From Cristatella mucedo (taxonomy: Eukaryota; Bryozoa; Phylactolaemata; Cristatellidae), in NCBI GenBank assembly GCA_009760855.2, contig WPIO01000044.1:188001-248000 (forward strand): a stretch of DNA of 60,000 nucleotides. The letters run 5' to 3'. Shown here piece by piece: positions 56,053-60,000 of this stretch. Made by a program: the position numbers and the translations under genes. The stretch's first letter is position 1. Every line of letters begins with the position of its first letter. The notes under the pieces are model-generated. The model saw nothing but the letters and a program-made list of their open reading frames with translations. It was not told where the DNA came from and searched no databases.

Positions 56053-59000
56053 CATCTCTATTCGGCCCAAACAGCTGGTCATGCTGTAGCTGTGACTTGT
56101 AAGTAATCGGAGTCGTTAGGCGATGCAACAAAATGTGTGACCAAGCTGACGGGCATCTCTGTTAACATGCCCGTGCTGCTGTCGGTCGGGCATGTCAACC
56201 AGTGTTTACTGACCGCCTGGCCAGCACAATGCGTACTGGCTATGCGAAATGCGTACTAGTAGCACACGAAGAGGGCCGTGAGAATGGCTCGGCCCCCCGA
56301 CCTGGCAGCAAGCAGCATTTTGTAGGCGTCGGCGTCGGCACGGTCAATGCGAGGCATGAGCCGCGTGCCGCGAGCCTGCTGCGCGCCTACGAGGTGCCCG
56401 CCATTCGAGGACTGCTCGACGGTTACGTGACATCGTACGACCGGGACGAGCTCAGCGTGAAGCTGCTTCGCGACTTCTTCAGGGGCCTGCTGCCCGAGGG
56501 GCTCGTCGAGCCGGTAGCTGGCCGCGCTCGCCGTGCAGCACAGCCCGCGCATGCGGTTCCTTGCTGCGCATCACCTTGGCACGCTTGTCGCCCCTAGCAC
56601 TGTGCGTGCGTGTGTGGTTTATGGTCGCCATTGCCTAGCTCAAAAGCAGCTTCACCTGTGGCCTTCTGGCCAAGTAGCTTGAGTGAGCAGTTCGATTGGG
56701 AACTTGGTACATAGTTGTGTACACCTCGGCCACACTACGCTCGTCTGTCCGCAAGCTGACCTGAGACGTGCTGTGCCTGCTTGCGTGCTGCTAGTGACGT
56801 GTACAGCCTGCGAACAGTGATTGCCAAGCCGTTAGCCTTTAGCTTGGGCTTTTCTATAGCTAACTAGCAACTCTCTAATGCGGACCCTCGCTTATGCCCA
56901 TGCACTCACCAGCCGGCTTATATCCTAATAACTCGGCCCTAAGAACTAGTGCGAGAACGCTCAGCTGCACTGCAGTAGCCGTTTGTGAAGGTTATGCTGA
57001 TTTGGAGTCGACTGGCTTCGCAACGTCGATGCTGATGAGATGCTGATGCAGTGGTTTTCTGCTTGGACAAAGCTGTGTCTAAAGCTGTGCGATCGACCGA
57101 CAGAGGGTGTAATACCTTTGTAATTCTGCTTTGCCTGTTGATGGGATGCTTTTACGGAGCTTTTTCATGTTCTGAGCCGTGGCATGCTTTCTAGGTCCCA
57201 CTGGGAGGAGGCGTGCTCCGATCGTGAAAATGTCCACTGGTAAACAGTTCCGTCAGTAGGTAAAGAGGTGAATAACTCAGCACCATCATTGGTCATCGCC
57301 AACTAGGGAAACTCGCCAGCAGCTCTATGCTATAAGCTGCTAGCATTGTATTAGCGTTGGCAATCCAAATGGTAAATAGCCGTGATCCTGTGGTTAGCGG
57401 TAAGCACGATCGAATGCCTACAGCTTGTGCTGTACTTTCTTTCGACGCGGCTGGCAAATGCACTTTTGGCCTCTGGAACAGAACCTGGTTCGCTGGCATC
57501 GACACCGAGCATCATGACAACTTTCCTATACTAGCTGACGATCCTCGAGACTGAGGAGAATGCATGAGTGGTGTACGGACAGCATCGAAATACGATCCGT
57601 GCAGTGGCAGCCGCCGCCGCCTGTGAGGCTTTGCCATATTGCATGCTCGATTAGATTCAGGTGCATTGGTGCCATCAACCCCCCCCCTCAGGGAATGGCA
57701 GGTATTAACTGCTGTCTCGAATGGTAGACTGGAGAGTAGGTGGTTGCTGTCCACTGAAAGATGCGTGGCAGGTGCTGGATTGCTTATGCCATTCGTACCA
57801 ACATGTGTTGCAGTGCAACAGCAGTGCCGGCCAGCACTTTCAGGCTCGCTTATGTCAGTAATTAGTATACCTTTGTCAGTAATTCATAAATATTCTCTAA
57901 ATCGTTTAGCCCGGGGCTTAAGGTGCTTGCCAATCGATGACCGAGGTCGAGGTGCCCACCTTTGACGACATGGGTCGTGGGCTCGTGCCCTTCGGCGTAT
58001 GTGAAACACCTGGATAGAGATTTAGCTCTCTTAAGGTGCTATGCAAATGACTTGCTGGTCTACCGGCCTGTGCACGTACTTACAGCTGGTGCAAAACTCT
58101 GCAGCTAGGCTTGTCTGTCGTGAGCATTGCAGTTGCCACATCTCACCACTTCTCGCCGACCTGCACTGGCTCTCAATCAAGCAGCGGATTGACTTTAAGG
58201 TTCTGTCACTTACTTTTAGGTCCCTTCACTCTCTGACTCCAGCCTCCCTATCATAACTACTCTTCCACAAGGCAAAGAATCATTCAACCCTCTGTTCTGA
58301 CTCGAATCGTTTACCTATACCTCGTACGAACCTCAAAACCGTTGGAGACTGTGCCTTTAGTTCGTATCCTCCCAAAGCCTGGAACTCACTCCTTACTTGT
58401 GTCACGACATCTGCTGACTTGTCCACATTTACAAAGAAACTAAAAAAGCGTCTAGTTATCACAGCGTTTAGCGGGTCTCTGTGATTCATCCTTTATGTGC
58501 TAATGTGTGCTGACACTGTGCATGCTGCCACTAACCATATTTGCATGCTGACCCTGTGCATGTAACCCAAACCATGTCATTTTTGTTGTTTATTGAGCAT
58601 GCAAGCACTAACCATTCGATCATGCTTCTTTTGCAGCAAATATAAAGTGCTTGGAAAGAAATTGAGTTCTCTGAGGGTGCTATATCAATTGTATTATTAT
58701 TATATTTGTATTACTTATTAATTGGGCCGAAATCCGCCTATTTTGTTGCTTGAATGCAGTTTTTTTGTCTGTGCCTGCCAGAACCAGTCTATAGTGACCT
58801 AGCTCGTATTTGCTAGTTGTGTCATGCTGCTGATTTGGCCTTCAAGTTTGTCTGTAGGGTATATTTATTTCGGCACTCTGCTCTCTGAGACCATGTTTGC
58901 TAGAATTTTTTGTGTATGCTTGTTGATTCCGTTTCAATTTATCTTCGTGATGCCTGCATGGCATGTCACTGGTGCCCAACCGATTGCTGCAAAGTGTTTG

Positions 59001-60000
59001 TCTCCGAAAATGCCTAGCTAATGCAGCCATTCGTAATGCTTCAGGTCACGGATGTCAACTGCGAAAGCTTTCTGTCTAGCTGGAGTGATAATCGTGTCCG
59101 CTGTCTTTTCTTCGGCACGGATGTGCAGCCCACTCTGCGCTTGCTTATGGCTGCCTTTGACCAGCAATCGGTGGCTGCATTTGGTTACGTCGACATCAAG
59201 TCGCCCGCTGGCTCGAGTGTCATCGATCGATACAATGTGCCGTTAAGGGAAGAGACGTTCATGATTTTTAATGAAAACGTTGATGGACCTGTGCATTCTA
59301 TAACGGTAAGCGATCTGCTGCCTATCCAGCCGAGAGGCTCTGAGCTTTTGCAGTCTTGCCCTTTTCTGTCACATAGCTCCCTCTCTCCTCCTCTTCCCCC
59401 ACCCGGCACGTGATCTGCATAAGCAAAGTTCGATTATGTGTGTCTGAGCACAGAGTGGCTGCTTCTCCAGTTCATTGGAAGCCAGCCGTTGACTCCTGCT
59501 CATGTCCTTGGGCAATAACCGAATTCGTATGCGATCAACTAAAGCAGCTCGAGTTAAGCAGTTGATTTGTTGCTGCTTCAGGCATTGTACATGCTGTTAA
59601 GCGTCTACATGGCTCATACTTGGAGCTAAAAAAAAACAGCACGGCATATACAGCTGTTGGCACCGCGACACTGGTACAGCTTGTTGTATAATATTAGTAG
59701 AATCGAGGTTCTGGTAGCCCCAAGCCACTCAGGATTGTGCCTTACCCCCCCCCCCGACAGTCATCTATCTCCTTTTCACTGCTGTGTTCTCTATCTGCCA
59801 ATCGTGTCTTGCCAGTTTCCAGGTCATGCCTGGTGGGGCTGACCCATCAACCAGCCACTTAGGCTTTGAGTGTGCTTAGGAACTCTCTCCCTCCAGCCTG
59901 ACACCCAATTAGTCTTCGTGGCTTTGCAGAGTTACTGGTGGAGATGCATACATACATTTACTATATGCAGCAGTGTAACACCCTCAGATAATATCACTTT
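45481..60000 (+). CDS. DNAJC16: DNAJC16-like ER J-domain protein with thioredoxin-like domain (gene span, 3' end off window)
   Basis: Six exons join in phase (45481-45632, 50069-50135, 50326-50486, 55595-55767, 56326-56513, 59045-59305) to 334 residues, and the gene continues to the right. The family protein has nearly 800 residues. A hydrophobic leader (residues 1-22) precedes a J domain (about 23-85) with WHPDKNK, whose HPD stimulates Hsp70 ATPase, and DEQKRRQYD. A thioredoxin-like domain follows (about 150-250): KPYVVFVCVDYDIDCLRARP, then VGVGTVNARHEP. A second fold-like segment follows (FLSSWSDNRVRCLFFG, YVDIKSPAGSSVIDRYNVP). The order and spacing match DNAJC16. The usual CxxC is DIDC (164-167), so disulphide chemistry is unlikely. 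ER location is inferred from the leader. The frame is open upstream to an ATG at 45313; 45481 is preferred because it gives the signal peptide. Confidence 0.9.
46140..49305 (+). mobile_element. LINE B, nearly full-length non-LTR retrotransposon, broken
   Basis: Endonuclease parts appear in order from about 46160: a start resembling LLNVRSLKTKG, then LGAFLLTETW, VGGGVAIVVHESFGYKM, LLIDGDFNIHVDS and GGHILDLVITKD. Reverse transcriptase follows at about 47800-48415: LLDLSAAFDTIDHDVLLERL and then YHFYADDTQLHLS. The C-terminal domain and 3' UTR end near GAGATACATTACATT. Several stops and frameshifts interrupt it, including a shift between the two RT segments. The clade looks CR1/L2-like (APE endonuclease, no RNase H seen). 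It has the same orientation as DNAJC16. Confidence 0.88.
49310..49432 (+). mobile_element. LINE A 3' end
   Basis: TTTGCAGCAAATGTAAAGCC, GAGATTGAGTTCTCTGAGGG and an ATT-repeat tail directly after the LINE B end. Confidence 0.85.
50069..50135 (+). CDS. DNAJC16: DNAJC16 exon 2: HPD motif
   Basis: 67 nt after CTGCTTTAG. Encodes HPDKNKSPDADSKFMQINEA and YE, ending at TACGAG|GTGCGT in phase 0. Confidence 0.93.
50326..50486 (+). CDS. DNAJC16: DNAJC16 exon 3: J-domain end and linker
   Basis: After TGCGCAG: VLSDEQKRRQYDLTG completes the J domain, followed by a linker with TPYGDFHFSGYGG. Donor GCCAG|GTGAGT, phase 2. The 190-bp intron before it is the shortest of the gene. Confidence 0.92.
50838..50930 (-). 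mobile_element. LINE A 3' end, short
   Basis: TAATAATACATTTCTATAGT, GCCCTCAGAGAACTTACATC and TCTTTCTAGGCACTTGACAT. Confidence 0.75.
51320..51855 (-). mobile_element. LINE A copy, diverged
   Basis: Tail-proximal GCACCGTCAGAGAACTTAAA and TCTTTCTAGGCACTTTATAT. The minus-strand coding remnant includes [18 protein letters not shown]. It sits head to head with the next copy. Confidence 0.72.
51945..53321 (+). mobile_element. LINE A, longest and best-preserved copy (open RT frame)
   Basis: A 407-codon open frame begins in non-element sequence at 51859 and enters the reverse transcriptase at about 51950 (EAFDTIDHKVILERLSSRLG). It carries the palm motifs KYGVPQGSLLGPVLF and FHFYADDTQLYLCF, the thumb (FLKLNDDKTNLLVMG) and the C-terminal domain to [14 protein letters not shown]. 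The 3' UTR ends GAGTTCTCTGAGGGCGCTTT plus an ATT tail (53298-53319). The 5' part (endonuclease and RT fingers) is missing, as in target-primed reverse transcription that stopped early. The clean frame suggests a young insertion. Confidence 0.9.
53441..53530 (-). mobile_element. LINE A 3' end, short
   Basis: ATAATAATACAGCACCCTCA, GAGAACTCAATCTCTTTCTA and GCAAAGGAAGCATGATCGAA. Confidence 0.82.
54090..54985 (+). mobile_element. LINE A copy, decayed
   Basis: Plus-strand remnants CATATCTCCTCTAGTATCTG, TTCTTGCCGACCCGCACTGG and CGTATGCTTCCAAAGCC lie in order, ending in an ATTATTATT tail. Many indels. Confidence 0.72.
55035..55127 (+). mobile_element. LINE A 3' end, short
   Basis: CAAAATGTAAAGCGCCTAGA, GAGATTAAGTTCTCTGAGGG and an ATT tail. 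Confidence 0.85.
55172..55440 (-). mobile_element. LINE A 3' UTR copy
   Basis: AAT tail, GGTCCCTCAGAGAAGTGAAT, GTGACATGTACAGGGTAATC and CACAGTGTCAGCATGAATAA. Confidence 0.75.
55595..55767 (+). CDS. DNAJC16: DNAJC16 exon 4: thioredoxin-like domain, first half
   Basis: Encodes IVDDAWLINRCCRLL, RRKPYVVFVCVDYDIDCLRA and RPVWSKFVEDMESI. The phase requires a GTCAGAG|A acceptor, which is weaker than the adjacent GGTCAG; a small missing exon could also reconcile the phase. Donor ATAG|GTTGGT is also weak, but gives the right phase for exon 5. Confidence 0.82.
55768..56325 (+). other. DNAJC16 intron 4
   Basis: 558 bp, with a CTG repeat cluster in the middle. Nothing else was recognised. Confidence 0.7.
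55964..56051. repeat. CTG trinucleotide repeat cluster
   Basis: CTG units interrupted by GTG, with a pure run of 13 CTG at 56011-56049. It is sense CUG in the DNAJC16 pre-mRNA. Poly-Gln, Cys and Ala frames across it are composition artefacts. Confidence 0.95.
56326..56513 (+). CDS. DNAJC16: DNAJC16 exon 5: thioredoxin-like domain, second half
   Basis: After CATTTTGTAG: VGVGTVNARHEPRAASLLRA, then YEVPAIRGLLDGYV and LRDFFRGLLPEGLVEP. The conserved cis-Pro position is kept (EVPAI). Donor GAGCCG|GTAGCT, phase 0. Confidence 0.9.
57908..58045 (+). mobile_element. S1 SINE copy
   Basis: Has GGGGCTTAAGGTGCTTGCC, GGTCGTGGGCTCGTGCCC and a TTTAGCTCTCTTAAGGTGCT tail. It directly abuts a LINE A fragment starting at about 58047. 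Confidence 0.72.
58047..58712 (+). mobile_element. LINE A copy, 5'-truncated
   Basis: Starts within TGCTGGTCTACCGGCCTGTG and continues with CAGCTGGTGCAAAACTCTGC and the RT C-terminus, with stops, to GAGTTCTCTGAGGGTGCTAT and an ATT tail. Confidence 0.83.
59045..59305 (+). CDS. DNAJC16: DNAJC16 exon 6
   Basis: After GTAATGCTTCAG: VTDVNCESFLSSWSDNRVRC, then LFFGTDVQPTLRLLMAAF and YNVPLREETFMIFNENVDG, ending ATAACG|GTAAGC in phase 0. No further exon was recognised before the right edge. Confidence 0.9.
59306..60000 (+). other. DNAJC16 intron 6 (start)
   Basis: No exon was recognised before the edge. It contains a LINE B end and the beginning of a minus-strand LINE A tail (CACCCTCAGATAATATCACT at 59980-60000). 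Confidence 0.5.
59868..59958 (+). mobile_element. LINE B 3' end fragment
   Basis: CTTAGGCTTTGAGTGTGCTT, TCTTCGTGGCTTTGCAGAGT and GAGATGCATACATACATTTA match the LINE B terminus. Confidence 0.65.

Larger units (their letters stand above)
56514..59044 (+). other. DNAJC16 intron 5
   Basis: 2.5 kb with an S1 SINE (57908-58045) joined to a LINE A fragment (58047-58712). 56520-57900 holds nothing I recognise. Confidence 0.6.

Noticed and set aside
55814-56131. Poly-Gln, poly-Ala and poly-Cys frames at the CTG repeat
   Set aside because: Translation of an intronic trinucleotide repeat in all frames. It lies between DNAJC16 exons 4 and 5, which join in phase without it.
1-60000. CRISPR arrays, operons, rRNA or intact tRNA genes
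   Set aside because: None seen. The repeats are eukaryotic microsatellites and retroelements, and tRNA-like pieces belong to SINEs with extended bodies.

Overview
The window is animal nuclear DNA. It holds three multi-exon genes with GT-AG introns in matching phase, tRNA-derived SINEs, non-LTR retrotransposon fragments and microsatellites. There are no bacterial operons. A chitin-binding, invertebrate-type chitinase-like gene and a metazoan SCAP gene point to an invertebrate bilaterian. I cannot place the phylum from sequence alone.

Layout. (1) 1-20197, minus strand: a chitinase-like gene of at least nine exons running off the left edge. It encodes a signal peptide, a Pro/Gly-rich linker, a GH18 barrel whose catalytic Asp and Glu are replaced by Val and Met, a Gln-rich linker and a peritrophin-type (CBM14) chitin-binding domain. 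A TATA box lies about 115 bp upstream of the ATG. (2) 20320-25705: a mostly repeat-filled interval. It contains one small unrecognised minus-strand coding candidate (24129-24578) ending in a near-perfect PCNA-interacting (PIP) box, with a probable one-base frameshift and a poly(A) signal just downstream. (3) 25706-39437, minus strand: SCAP, the sterol-sensing escort of SREBP, with only three coding exons, one of them 3.5 kb. The second intron carries a compact 1.85-kb LTR retroelement. (4) 39438-45480: intergenic, with a decayed copy of a widespread uncharacterised metazoan multicopy gene family (about 41060-42250, minus). (5) 45481 to the right edge, plus strand: the 5' half of a DNAJC16-like ER J-protein (six exons seen). 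Its thioredoxin-like domain has lost the first active-site cysteine.

About half of the non-coding DNA that I could assign derives from a few repeat families. LINE family A (CR1/L2-like, ATT-repeat tail) has about 17 copies. LINE family B (tail resembling ATACATT) has one nearly full-length but broken copy in DNAJC16 intron 1 plus shorter ones. S1 is a tRNA-derived SINE whose 3' end matches the LINE A 3' end, which suggests a SINE/LINE mobilisation pair. S2 is a second tRNA-derived SINE family. 

The genes are neighbours rather than a pathway: an extracellular chitin lectin-like protein, an ER/Golgi sterol sensor and an ER chaperone cofactor. Exon models were assembled by eye from domain homology, splice consensus and phase continuity. 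Comparisons with known proteins are from general knowledge, not from a search.
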